From Candidatus Zhuqueibacterota bacterium (lineage in GTDB: Bacteria; Zhuqueibacterota; Zhuqueibacteria; Oceanimicrobiales; Oceanimicrobiaceae): a stretch of 62,724 nt of DNA. The stretch is from NCBI GenBank assembly GCA_029261995.1, contig JAJDAF010000047.1:1-62724 (forward strand), given 5' to 3'. Both the position numbers and the translations under genes were made by a program. Shown one piece after another: positions 20,031 to 28,008 of the stretch. Within the stretch, counting starts at the first letter, position 1. Each line of letters begins with the position of its first letter. Below the pieces are notes generated by a model. That model did not search any database. It worked only from the letters and a program-made list of their open reading frames with translations, and had not been told where the DNA came from.

Positions 20031-20058
20031 CGTAATTCATAATTCGTAATTCTCAATT
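20031..20058. repeat. Heptanucleotide tandem repeat
   Basis: Four adjacent 7-base units: cgtaatt, cataatt, cgtaatt, ctcaatt. It lies in the 177-bp gap between serS and the phosphoglycosyltransferase gene and resembles the short tandemly repeated sequences known from other phyla's intergenic regions. A second heptamer array occurs at 37520-37573. Confidence 0.7.
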
Positions 20059-20065
20059 GGTAGAC

Positions 20066-21472
20066 TCAATGCCCTTTTCCCATCAACATGATGTAGATGG
20101 TGTTCAGGATGACTTTCAAATCCATGCGCAGCGACATGTTCTCGAGATAAAACAGGTCGTACTGCAGCTTGGTTTTGACTGTCTCAGCGGACAAATCGTA
20201 GCCGCCCTTGATTTGAGCCCAGCCGGTGATGCCCGGTTTGACTTTCAGGCGTCTGGCGTAAAACGGGATTTCTTTCTTGAATTTCTCGACGAAGAAGGGC
20301 CGCTCCGGACGAGGGCCGATAACGCTCATTTCACCCTTGAGCACATTGAGAAACTGTGGGACCTCATCGATGCGCATTTTTCGAATGATTTGGCCGACAC
20401 GCGTGACCCGGGGATCTGCTTTCTGGGCCCACTGCGGCCCGGTTTTCGACTCCGCGTTCTGAGCCATTGAGCGAAATTTGTAGACCATGAAGTTTTTACC
20501 ATTTAGCCCGACGCGTTCCTGTTTGTAGAGCGCGGACCCCCTGGAGTCTACCATGATGGCTACAGCAGTGAGTAGCCAAAGCGGGGAGAAAAGCAACAGC
20601 ACGACCATTGACGTGATGATGTCCATCAGGCGTTTGACCTGGCGTTCCCACTCCGGCATGTACTGCGGCATGATATCGATTAGGGGAAAGCCGTAGATTT
20701 GATTGGTGCGCGCCTGACCCATGACGATGTCGTACATGTCCGGCACAATTTTGAAGTTGACCGGGCAGCCGTTGCATTGGTCGATCACCTCCATGGCTTT
20801 TTTGCGGGCGTCTCCCTTCATGGCCAGAATCACTTCCTGCGCCCGGCTGGAGGTCACGTGCTTTTCGATTTCGTCGATTCCACCCACCAGCGGGATGTTC
20901 TTGTACTCCGAGCTGCCTTCATTCGGGACTTTTCTTTCGCTTACAAAGCCGATGATGTTGTGCCCCAGTGCCGGATATTTTACCAGCTCATCCGCCAACT
21001 CCCAGCTCCGTTTGCCCCAGCCAACGATAAGTGTGCGATGGTGACCGATTCCCGAGGACAGCAGGCCGCGTTGAATCGTGCGGAACAGCATCCGGAATGC
21101 GGTGACGCTGACCAACAGCAACATCCAGTAGTTGACTATGAACATCCGGCTCATCTTGGGTGGCGCATCGAGGTCGCTCTGGCTTTCGAAAGTGAGCAAT
21201 AGAACGATGAGAACGCCCATCGTCAGGGTCTTGAAGATACTGATCAATTCATCGACCCGCGACCTGGCGTACCAGGCGCCGTAGAGCCCGAAGAAGGCGA
21301 ACAGCAGAATCCACGCGATATTGACCATAGCCGAGAGCTTAAGCAGGGTCGGGAAATCACTTTCGGCGAAGAACCCCATCTCGCGTCGCATCCAAATCCA
21401 GGCCAGGAAGGCAAGGTTGAGCGCCACGAAATCAAGAACAATGAGGGTGAATTTTTCCCGCTGTTTTGGCAT
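20066..21472 (-). CDS. Polyprenyl-phosphate sugar-1-phosphate transferase (WbaP-type)
   Basis: A 468-residue inner-membrane enzyme that starts glycan assembly by moving a sugar phosphate from a nucleotide sugar to undecaprenyl phosphate. About four N-terminal membrane segments are followed by a CoA-binding-like domain (TLIVGWGKRSWELADEL) and the catalytic domain: KRLMDIITSMVVLLLFSP, VYKFRSMAQNAE, RKMRIDEVPQFLNVLKGEM, SVIGPRPERP and KPGITGWAQI. I chose ATG 21472; the frame stays open 15 codons further upstream. It lies at the downstream end of the polysaccharide locus. Confidence 0.9.
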   Translation of the reverse strand: MPKQREKFTLIVLDFVALNLAFLAWIWMRREMGFFAESDFPTLLKLSAMVNIAWILLFAFFGLYGAWYARSRVDELISIFKTLTMGVLIVLLLTFESQSDLDAPPKMSRMFIVNYWMLLLVSVTAFRMLFRTIQRGLLSSGIGHHRTLIVGWGKRSWELADELVKYPALGHNIIGFVSERKVPNEGSSEYKNIPLVGGIDEIEKHVTSSRAQEVILAMKGDARKKAMEVIDQCNGCPVNFKIVPDMYDIVMGQARTNQIYGFPLIDIMPQYMPEWERQVKRLMDIITSMVVLLLFSPLWLLTAVAIMVDSRGSALYKQERVGLNGKNFMVYKFRSMAQNAESKTGPQWAQKADPRVTRVGQIIRKMRIDEVPQFLNVLKGEMSVIGPRPERPFFVEKFKKEIPFYARRLKVKPGITGWAQIKGGYDLSAETVKTKLQYDLFYLENMSLRMDLKVILNTIYIMLMGKGH

Positions 21473-21623
21473 GGGTGGAATATAGCACAATTGCCGCCCA
21501 TAACACAAGCAAAACATGGACTGGCAGATTCAGGGGCAGGAGGTTGGGGGCTTGAAGTTTTCTTGCAGGAAGACAAGGTTGAACGAATTGCGTCAGGCCA
21601 TCACCACCACGTTGCGCGGCCCA

Positions 21624-22823
21624 TCAAGTCGCCAGGCGTTCGGAATCGCGCGGACGACCGGGCATCCCTTTGCGCTCCAGCATTTCCTGATAAATCTCAT
21701 CCAGCCTTTTGACCATCACGTCTGCCTGAAACCGTTCGTTGATTTGCTTTGCGGCTTCGGCGCCCATGCGATTGGCGTCTTCCGGAGTGTTGAGCATATG
21801 GACAATACCATCCGCGATGGCATCGATGTCTTTCGGCGCCACCAGGATGCCGGTTTTGCCGTCTTCCACCAGCTCCGGAACGCCCTCGACAGCTGTGGCG
21901 ACCACGGGGCGGCCGGTGTACATCGCTTCCGTCAGAGACCTGCCGAGCCCTTCCCAGAGCGAGGTCAGAACAAAGACATCCAGGGTGGGCAGCAGTTCCG
22001 GAATGTCATCGCGAAAACCGAGCAGCATGACGTTCTTATCGACGTTCAGTCGGCGCGACAAATCCATGGTCTCCTGCCGGAGTTCTCCGTCGCCAACGAT
22101 GACGAAGCGCACGTCGCTACGCGCCTTCAGCACGCGCGGGATGGCGTTGATGAAATCGAGTGGCGCCTTCTGTTGAGACAGCCTGCCGACCATGCCGACG
22201 ATGCAGTCGCCATTAAGAACGCCGAGGTCTTTCTTCTTGCGCTCGGCATCCACCGGAATATCGAACTTGCTCAAATCAATGCCGCTGTAAACGTTTCGGA
22301 ATTTTTCGGCCGGACCAAGCCTGAGCTTGAGCGCTTTTTCCAGGTTCAGCTTCGAAACCGTGACCAGTAGATCCGTCATCCCGGACAAGAAGCGTTCAAT
22401 GTCGATGAATACCCAGCGCACCAGCGGATGCATGAAGTCATTGAACGGAAACCCGTGGATGGTGTGAATCACAATCGGCACACGCGCCAGTTTTGCGGCT
22501 ATCCGGCCAACAAATCCTGGTTTCGAGCTGTGTGTGTGCACGATATCGTAGCCACCCCGCCTGATGTGTTTGTAGACTTTGACCTGCGCCACCAGGTCGG
22601 CAACCGGGTGTATTTTGCGCTTAAGCTCGTTGACAAAGATGAGTTTCAGGTTCTTGATCTGGCGTGCTCGTTCCACCCAATCGCCGTCCTGCGCACACAT
22701 GAGCGTGACTTCATATTTCTCCCGGTTCAGGCGCTCGACGGTCAGCAGGGTGTTGTCCTGGGCGCCGCCGACGGGCAGGTTGGTGATGATGTGCAGAATT
22801 TTAGTTTTGGACTTGGTCGTCAT
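21624..22823 (-). CDS. Glycosyltransferase family 4
   Basis: A 399-residue GT-B enzyme that adds a sugar from a nucleotide donor to the growing lipid-linked glycan on the cytoplasmic face. The N-terminal half starts with TKILHIITNLPVGGAQ (a GGA acceptor-side loop), and the donor-side signature is SLWEGLGRSLTEAMYTGRP (EX7E, about residues 298-306), followed by VEGVPELVEDGKTG. Donor and linkage cannot be predicted. It is followed by the phosphoglycosyltransferase gene and preceded by a REP-like repeat. Confidence 0.88.
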   Translation of the reverse strand: MTTKSKTKILHIITNLPVGGAQDNTLLTVERLNREKYEVTLMCAQDGDWVERARQIKNLKLIFVNELKRKIHPVADLVAQVKVYKHIRRGGYDIVHTHSSKPGFVGRIAAKLARVPIVIHTIHGFPFNDFMHPLVRWVFIDIERFLSGMTDLLVTVSKLNLEKALKLRLGPAEKFRNVYSGIDLSKFDIPVDAERKKKDLGVLNGDCIVGMVGRLSQQKAPLDFINAIPRVLKARSDVRFVIVGDGELRQETMDLSRRLNVDKNVMLLGFRDDIPELLPTLDVFVLTSLWEGLGRSLTEAMYTGRPVVATAVEGVPELVEDGKTGILVAPKDIDAIADGIVHMLNTPEDANRMGAEAAKQINERFQADVMVKRLDEIYQEMLERKGMPGRPRDSERLAT

Positions 22824-22884
22824 TTTATTTGTTCATGGAATCAAGGTGTCCGCGATTGCACAGGTCCCGTGCAGACGGGTCTAT

Positions 22885-22954
22885 CATGGATGCCCGCCAA
22901 AAGCGTGCGGGCATGACTTCCTTCCTGTCATTTCCGCGCAGGCGGAAATCCATG
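22885..22954. repeat. REP-like composite inverted repeat, two opposed units
   Basis: Unit 1 (22885-22917) opens catggat, contains the stem atgcccgc (22890-22897) / gcgggcat (22907-22914) and ends atgac. Unit 2 (22927-22954) opens gtcat, contains atttcc (22930-22935) / ggaaat (22944-22949) and ends atccatg, so it is an inverted, diverged copy. The form recalls REP/BIME elements and neisserial dRS3-type repeats. It lies in the gap between two glycosyltransferase genes. Confidence 0.65.
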
Positions 22955-22966
22955 GTTCCAGGGAAT

Positions 22967-24088
22967 TCAGCGGCATGGCGCCGTCTTCAAATACACTTCC
23001 AACGTCTTCTCCGCCATCGCGCGCCAGGAGAATTCTGCCGCGCGTTGTCGAGCCTTTTGACTCAACCGCGATTCCAGTTGCGCATCTGTAAGAATCCGCT
23101 CAATTTTCTCCGCAATATCTTCCGGCCTATTCGGATCCACCAGCAGGCCGGCGTCTCCCATGACTTCCGGAATTGAAGTCACGTTCGACCCCACAAACGG
23201 CTTGCCGTATGACATGGCCTCCAGCACGGGAAACCCGAATCCCTCATAAAACGAAGGCAAAGAGACAATGCGGCAGGCGTGATAGAGTGCCGGCAACTCG
23301 GCCTCGGGAACAAAGTCAAGGAAATGAACATGCTTTTCGAGTCCCAGGTGTTCCACCAGTTTTTCCGGGCCGGTGTAGTCAGAATAGGCTTTACCGGCGA
23401 CCACCAGGTCGATTTGTTTGTCCCCCTGCTTGCGGAGAAGATCCAGCGCCTGAATCAGGCCTTCGATGTTCTTGTGCGGCCTGCGAGTACCCACGAATAA
23501 AACAAAATCTGCCTGAATGTCAAGCCCGGTTTGCTTGTGGTTCTGCCCGGCTTGCCCGGGACCATCCACACCATGATAGATCACCGTGGTTCGTTTGGAC
23601 GGCTGGCCGAGAAAGCGGTCGAGATCACACCGGGTGTTCTCAGAAACCGCGATGATGCTGTCGGCTTTGCGCAGCGCGTAACGCAGGGAGTGTTTGATGT
23701 AGGCGCTTTTCAGCCCATTGCGCCCTGCCAGAAACTGCCGGTGATAGATAAACTTCAGATCATGAATGGTCACCACTGCCGGAATTCGCAATCGGATTGG
23801 CAAGTCATATTGCGGGTGGTGGTAGACATCGGCCCGCAGTTCGTGCAGGAGCCTGGGCATCATCAGGTGCTGTTTTGGAGACGGGCCCATCAAGTTAAGC
23901 TCGACCCGGTTGAGGTTGTCGGGTTCGAAGATGTCCGCCGGAAGCCCGGATTTGGCATCGGGCAGAGCCAGGACCGTGAATTTGATCGAGGGATCCAAAC
24001 CTGGCAATTCCCGGAGCAGGCCAAGAAGGTATCTTGCCACGCCGTCAATTTTCTTGACGGCGAGATGGGCGTCGATGACGATGTGCAT
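22967..24088 (-). CDS. Glycosyltransferase family 4 (mannosyltransferase-like)
   Basis: A 373-residue GT-B protein. The start MHIVIDAHLAVKKIDGVARYL matches GT4 enzymes with a G-x-x-R-Y acceptor loop. The donor domain has VLFVGTRRPHKNIEGLI (about 192-208) and the EX7E signature in SFYEGFGFPVLEAMSYGKP, then TSIPEVMGDAGLLVDP. These features are closest to mannosyl- or rhamnosyltransferases, but the donor is not proven. It belongs to the polysaccharide locus and acts in the cytoplasm. Confidence 0.87.
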   Translation of the reverse strand: MHIVIDAHLAVKKIDGVARYLLGLLRELPGLDPSIKFTVLALPDAKSGLPADIFEPDNLNRVELNLMGPSPKQHLMMPRLLHELRADVYHHPQYDLPIRLRIPAVVTIHDLKFIYHRQFLAGRNGLKSAYIKHSLRYALRKADSIIAVSENTRCDLDRFLGQPSKRTTVIYHGVDGPGQAGQNHKQTGLDIQADFVLFVGTRRPHKNIEGLIQALDLLRKQGDKQIDLVVAGKAYSDYTGPEKLVEHLGLEKHVHFLDFVPEAELPALYHACRIVSLPSFYEGFGFPVLEAMSYGKPFVGSNVTSIPEVMGDAGLLVDPNRPEDIAEKIERILTDAQLESRLSQKARQRAAEFSWRAMAEKTLEVYLKTAPCR

Positions 24089-24193
24089 TGCAGGCGTTCT
24101 TGTGTTCGAACTTAGTGAGTGGACAACACATCGGTAAAGATAACAAAAAGCAGTGCCAGACCCAAGTAAAAAGACTGCGGTCTGCTCGGTGGG

Positions 24194-24916
24194 TCACACA
24201 GGGGCAGACGTCTCCTTAACCCCTGCTACCGGCGCGCTGTTTTCATTTTCCGCCACCACGGTCACTGAGCTGCTTTTGCGCCGCCGGCCGCGCAGGCGAA
24301 AACCGAAGTCCATGAGCTTCGGGTCGCGTTTGCCCCGGGGTAGGACGGAGATCATGTAGCCGTAAACGCGTTTCTTCAAGAAACGGCCGGCGACCAGCGC
24401 ATTGCGTAGCGCCGTGCGGGTCGCGGCCAGCTCAGAGTGCAATCGCAGGATCCTGTCCAGATGCGCGGCTAGTGTCTCGGCTTTGGTTTGCAGTTCCTGC
24501 AGCAGTGGCTGGGTAACCTGGTAGTGGATTTCGGTCTGCGCCGCGGACACCGCAGCCACGTGCTGACAAAGCGCCAGAATCTTGTGGCGGTCGCTGGTAT
24601 CGATATTGTCGAGATGGTAAAGCTCCAGAACGTAAGTCTCATCCTCTTCGTCGGTGTGGCTGGTCAGGTCACCCTGCACTTTTGCAAGCAGCTCTAAAGC
24701 GCTGGCCTTGGCTGTCCGTGCCTGACGCCGCTCCTGTTTCTCCTGTGCCTGCTGGTTGTAGAATGTGTGCATCAGTTCGGCAAAGGCGGTGCGATGTTCG
24801 TTGACTTCGGTCTGCAAATCCGGGCGCAGGGCAATGCCGCTACCGATCGCACCTTCATCCATGAGTTTGAACAACAGGCGCCATTTTGTCAGGGTCTCAT
24901 TCTTAAGTCCAGCCAT
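24194..24916 (-). CDS. Unrecognised helical protein in the polysaccharide locus
   Basis: A 240-residue protein I cannot assign. It starts at ATG 24916 behind a strong site (aaaggag); the frame is open to 25150 but that part is repeat-derived. Residues about 45-80 and 125-185 are predicted long helices, probably coiled coil (QQAQEKQERRQARTAKA; LLQELQTKAETLAAHLDRIL). The C-terminal part is basic (KKRVYGYMISVLPRGKRD; RLRGRRRKSSS) and ends in a low-complexity tail. No signal peptide or membrane segment is seen, so it is likely cytoplasmic and could bind nucleic acid or an anionic partner. It is flanked by glycosyltransferase genes downstream and the 21-bp array upstream. Confidence 0.6.
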   Translation of the reverse strand: MAGLKNETLTKWRLLFKLMDEGAIGSGIALRPDLQTEVNEHRTAFAELMHTFYNQQAQEKQERRQARTAKASALELLAKVQGDLTSHTDEEDETYVLELYHLDNIDTSDRHKILALCQHVAAVSAAQTEIHYQVTQPLLQELQTKAETLAAHLDRILRLHSELAATRTALRNALVAGRFLKKRVYGYMISVLPRGKRDPKLMDFGFRLRGRRRKSSSVTVVAENENSAPVAGVKETSAPV

Positions 24917-25074
24917 GTCGTGCTCCTTTCTGTGGTCAATCGCGTTTACTACCCGGGACTTCAGTCCACCTCTTCTTTCATTTCGACGGCAGAGTGAGAA
25001 AACTTGACCGCGACCGAAAGGAATCGGCCAACAAAAAGGCTTCACGCTGTGGCATGGCATCGCCACCGGCCCGG

Positions 25075-25260
25075 ATAATGGAGTCACCGCATCTGGAAAT
25101 AAAGTCACCGGATGAAATAATCGGGTCACCTGATGAATGAATAGCTCCACCGCACCAAACTATTGAGGCACTTGAACCAATAACGGAATCATCGGGCAAA
25201 ACAATGGAGTCATTGGACAAAATAATAGAGTCACTCGATCAAATGACAGAGGCATCAGGC
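25075..25260. repeat. Degenerate 21-bp tandem array, about nine units
   Basis: Nine units of mostly 21 bp (one of 18, the first of 24) follow the pattern ataatNgagtcacyNgatgaa; boundaries fall at 25099, 25117, 25138, 25159, 25180, 25201, 25222 and 25243. A gtcac or gtcat core is kept in most units. The plus-strand reading gives heptapeptides of the type I-x-E-S-L-D-K, but with a stop at 25138; the minus strand also gives heptapeptides with a stop near 25246. The period equals two turns of DNA. It lies upstream of the gene at 24194-24916. Confidence 0.75.
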
Positions 25261-25827
25261 AGCAAAAGAGAAGTTTAGGGCCAACCACCAAACTTGCCGA
25301 CAAGCGAATGGATTCCTCGGATCAAGCAGTGAGATTTTCCGGCCAGATGATGGGAACTCTCCCGCATCGGGTTTCTTGCGTAAGCCGACCCGATACTCCT
25401 CATCTTAATTATCAGGAGGTTAGGCGGTGTGATGAACTCGGGCTCATACATAGATTGCTTGCACAACTTGATAATAAGGGAGGTAAGAGGGCCTGGGGGA
25501 CGGACGAGATGGTGAGCAACAGATCCTGCGCCGAACCGTGGAATCACTTTCAAGTCTGCTGCGGTGTGGGCGAACACGTTGGCTGGTCGCAAGACAATGA
25601 GTGTGGAGACTATCTTCGTTGATTCCCCGTACGGATAATGATGGGTCCAGGCAAACGTCAGCTCATGTGTTTGACTGCCTTCGGTGTTTTCCTTTGTCGT
25701 TGGCTTTCATCGCAAAGAGGTAGAGTGTGGGGCAAAAGCACGGTCTGAAGACACGTGCCACACAGTGCTTTTCTCATGTCCGGGCAACCCGCCCGCTAAC
25801 CAAATTCTTGACTATTCTGCCTGAAGG
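25261..25827. other. 570-bp stretch without a supported gene
   Basis: Short open frames exist on both strands (for example 25308-25622 plus and 25275-25592 minus), but none has a good start site or recognisable content. No hairpin with a T-run was found. This is a break in the otherwise tight polysaccharide locus. Confidence 0.4.
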
Positions 25828-26805
25828 TCACGAGCCCTTCTGACTGCCCTGGTATCGCCCAGGTAGCTCTTTATCGGAAATTTCGACATCAGCTTTTTTC
25901 CCGAGAAAGAAAACACCGGATGCGCCATCAATGTTGTAGGCATCAGGTACGCAGACATCCAGATGCTGCAGCCAAAAGAATAGCGCCTTGAACATCTTAC
26001 CGATAGCCACGGAGCGAAATAATCCGCGAAAGAAATAGTCGATCGACCACAATAGGGACGTTCCAACGCCCGACTTGGCGCCTGACCGGACTCTTTCGAA
26101 TCTCCTGAACAGATACTGATGACCGATTTCAGTAAACCGCGTGAAATCATAAGCCCCTTCGTGGACCTGTTGCATGAATGGCGTTTCCGCATAAACAAAT
26201 CCGTCAGTCTTGAGGACGCGAAAAGCTTCGGATACGACCGCCTTGGGTTCGAGCACATGCTCGAGAACGGCTTGTATGATGACCCCATCGAACACTTCAT
26301 CCGCAATCGGGATGTCATGAGCATCAGCAACAAACTGAGTTTGGTCTGAGGCATAGATGTCGAACCCGACGGTCCGAATATCCGGATCATCATAGAAGAC
26401 CTCCATGCCTTTGCCGATTTCGCCGCCGCCAATGATAAGAACGAGGGGCTTTGTGGAGCAGCCTTTTGTGAGTGAAACAAAATTGGCGATGTTCTGATCC
26501 GAGATGGCGCTTTGCCTGGAGATCAGTTTCTTGATAACTGACTTAATACCGTGGCGAGTTGGCCTGTTCTTGAAGCTGGCGGCCGACGAGCCGAATGTTT
26601 GCTCCTCGCTCAGAATACTTTTGGAAAAATCAACCAGGACGGGCCACCGTCCCACATAACGAACCAGGCTCGTGTCAGGCTGGTTAAGTCCGCATTCGTC
26701 ATTTGTGCAGAAGAGTTGATTGTGAGCGCCGTCAACGGCGGTAATTCGCCTGGTGCACACAGGACAGCGAAGAAACGGGATGGAGTCTTTGAGCTTTACT
26801 AACAT
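25828..26805 (-). CDS. SAM-dependent methyltransferase with N-terminal zinc ribbon
   Basis: A 325-residue protein. The N-terminus has CPVC and CTNDEC (Cys about 14, 17, 33 and 38), a zinc ribbon like that of Trm112/YcaR-type domains. The methyltransferase core follows: the SAM-binding loop LVLIIGGGEIGKGMEV (about 117-132), the acidic strand-2 end VGFDIYAS, and the post-motif VFDGVIIQAVLEHVLEPKAV typical of class I methyltransferases acting on small molecules. It probably methylates a sugar of the exported glycan. It is the last gene of the compact block starting at wzz. Confidence 0.8.
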   Translation of the reverse strand: MLVKLKDSIPFLRCPVCTRRITAVDGAHNQLFCTNDECGLNQPDTSLVRYVGRWPVLVDFSKSILSEEQTFGSSAASFKNRPTRHGIKSVIKKLISRQSAISDQNIANFVSLTKGCSTKPLVLIIGGGEIGKGMEVFYDDPDIRTVGFDIYASDQTQFVADAHDIPIADEVFDGVIIQAVLEHVLEPKAVVSEAFRVLKTDGFVYAETPFMQQVHEGAYDFTRFTEIGHQYLFRRFERVRSGAKSGVGTSLLWSIDYFFRGLFRSVAIGKMFKALFFWLQHLDVCVPDAYNIDGASGVFFLGKKADVEISDKELPGRYQGSQKGS

Positions 26806-26886
26806 GCTCTTGTCCTGCTACGATTCACAAATTCACTATCATCCTGCCAGATGATAGGAGCGTATGCTGGGATTTCAGATCGTGGT

Positions 26887-28008
26887 TCAGCCATTCAGAA
26901 GTTCCAAATAGGTCTCTTCGAGTTGCCGTGTCATGAACTGTGCGGAGAAGAGATCTTTTACTCTCTTGTTACCCCGACGTCCCATCTTTCTTGCTAAAGC
27001 AGGGTTGCTTAACAGCTTGTTTACGGCTTGGGCCAGAGCCGCTTCGTCTTCTGCCGGAACCAGATAGCCAGTCTCGGCATCGACTACTACCTCGGCATTG
27101 CCAAAGACGTTTGTTGCCACGACGGGTTTACTCAGTGCCATAGCCTCCAGGATTGTGTACGGCAGACCCTCCCAGAGTGACGGCAGTACAAAGACATCAA
27201 ACGAACTCATCAACTCAACTGCATCTTGGCGGTATCCTGCAAATGTCAAAATCTCGGAGAGCCCCATGTCTTTGGCGAGATTCCCCAAGCTCTCCCTCAG
27301 CCCACCGTCACCAACGATAACAAAGTGAGTCTTGGGAGCCAACTCCCTAAGAATGTGGATGGCTCTGATGAAGTGCTCCAACCCTTTCTGTGCAGTGAAT
27401 CGGGCAATCGTGCCAACGATTTGTGTGGATCCACTCAGGTTCAACTCCCGCCTGAGCTTATGTTTACCGCTCCCTATTCCATCAACCCAATCAACATCAA
27501 TGCCGTTCACCACTTTTCGAATTTTGGTGGCTGGGATTCCGAATTTCTCTTGAAGTACTCGTTTGTCCGACTCGCACACCGTTAGGGTAAGATCAACTAG
27601 GCGCGCTTTGCCGCGGTTGACGAGATATTGCAAAGGGTTGACGCTTTCCAACTGTTTGTAGTTTAGAATGAGACCATGGCGTGTCTCGATTGTCCAGGGC
27701 GTACCCGCGAGCTTGCTGAGGAAACAGAAGAATTGCCCGCAATGACTGTGAAGAATATCGAAATGATTTTGTTTCAGAAGGCTGAATGATTCCCGAGCCG
27801 CCTTAAAATCAAATGTGCTCCTTCTGTTAAGGCAATGGGTTTGCACGCCTTCTTTTCTGAAAATGTCAATCAGCGGACCCGTAGAAAAGAAGACCACAGA
27901 AGGGTCGAACAAATCCCTATTCAGGTTCTTTACGAGCAGAAGGACATGTTTTTCCGTTCCAGCCAAACGCGCGTTATTGAGCGAATACAGTACCTTATAT
28001 CTTGACAT
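26887..28008 (-). CDS. Glycosyltransferase family 4
   Basis: A 373-residue GT-B enzyme from ATG 28008 (ggag 9 bp upstream); an in-frame ATG at 28035 also has a fair site. Key parts are YSLNNARLAGTEKHVLLL (acceptor loop), IVGTIARFTAQKGLEHFI (start of the donor domain) and SLWEGLPYTILEAMALSKP (EX7E). It adds one sugar during repeat-unit assembly. Its start overlaps the end of the preceding glycosyltransferase gene by 14 bp (41 bp with the longer start), which indicates coupled translation. Confidence 0.87.
   Translation of the reverse strand: MSRYKVLYSLNNARLAGTEKHVLLLVKNLNRDLFDPSVVFFSTGPLIDIFRKEGVQTHCLNRRSTFDFKAARESFSLLKQNHFDILHSHCGQFFCFLSKLAGTPWTIETRHGLILNYKQLESVNPLQYLVNRGKARLVDLTLTVCESDKRVLQEKFGIPATKIRKVVNGIDVDWVDGIGSGKHKLRRELNLSGSTQIVGTIARFTAQKGLEHFIRAIHILRELAPKTHFVIVGDGGLRESLGNLAKDMGLSEILTFAGYRQDAVELMSSFDVFVLPSLWEGLPYTILEAMALSKPVVATNVFGNAEVVVDAETGYLVPAEDEAALAQAVNKLLSNPALARKMGRRGNKRVKDLFSAQFMTRQLEETYLELLNG

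Noticed and set aside
21516-22370. Long plus-strand frame opposite the glycosyltransferase
   Set aside because: It is antisense to a gene with clear GT4 motifs and has no family features; a GC-driven shadow frame.
25075-25260. CRISPR array
   Set aside because: Units are directly adjacent with no spacers, vary strongly, and no cas genes are present.
25275-25622. Overlapping open frames on both strands in the gap before the methyltransferase gene
   Set aside because: Neither shows a ribosome site or recognisable motif; no evidence separates them from chance.
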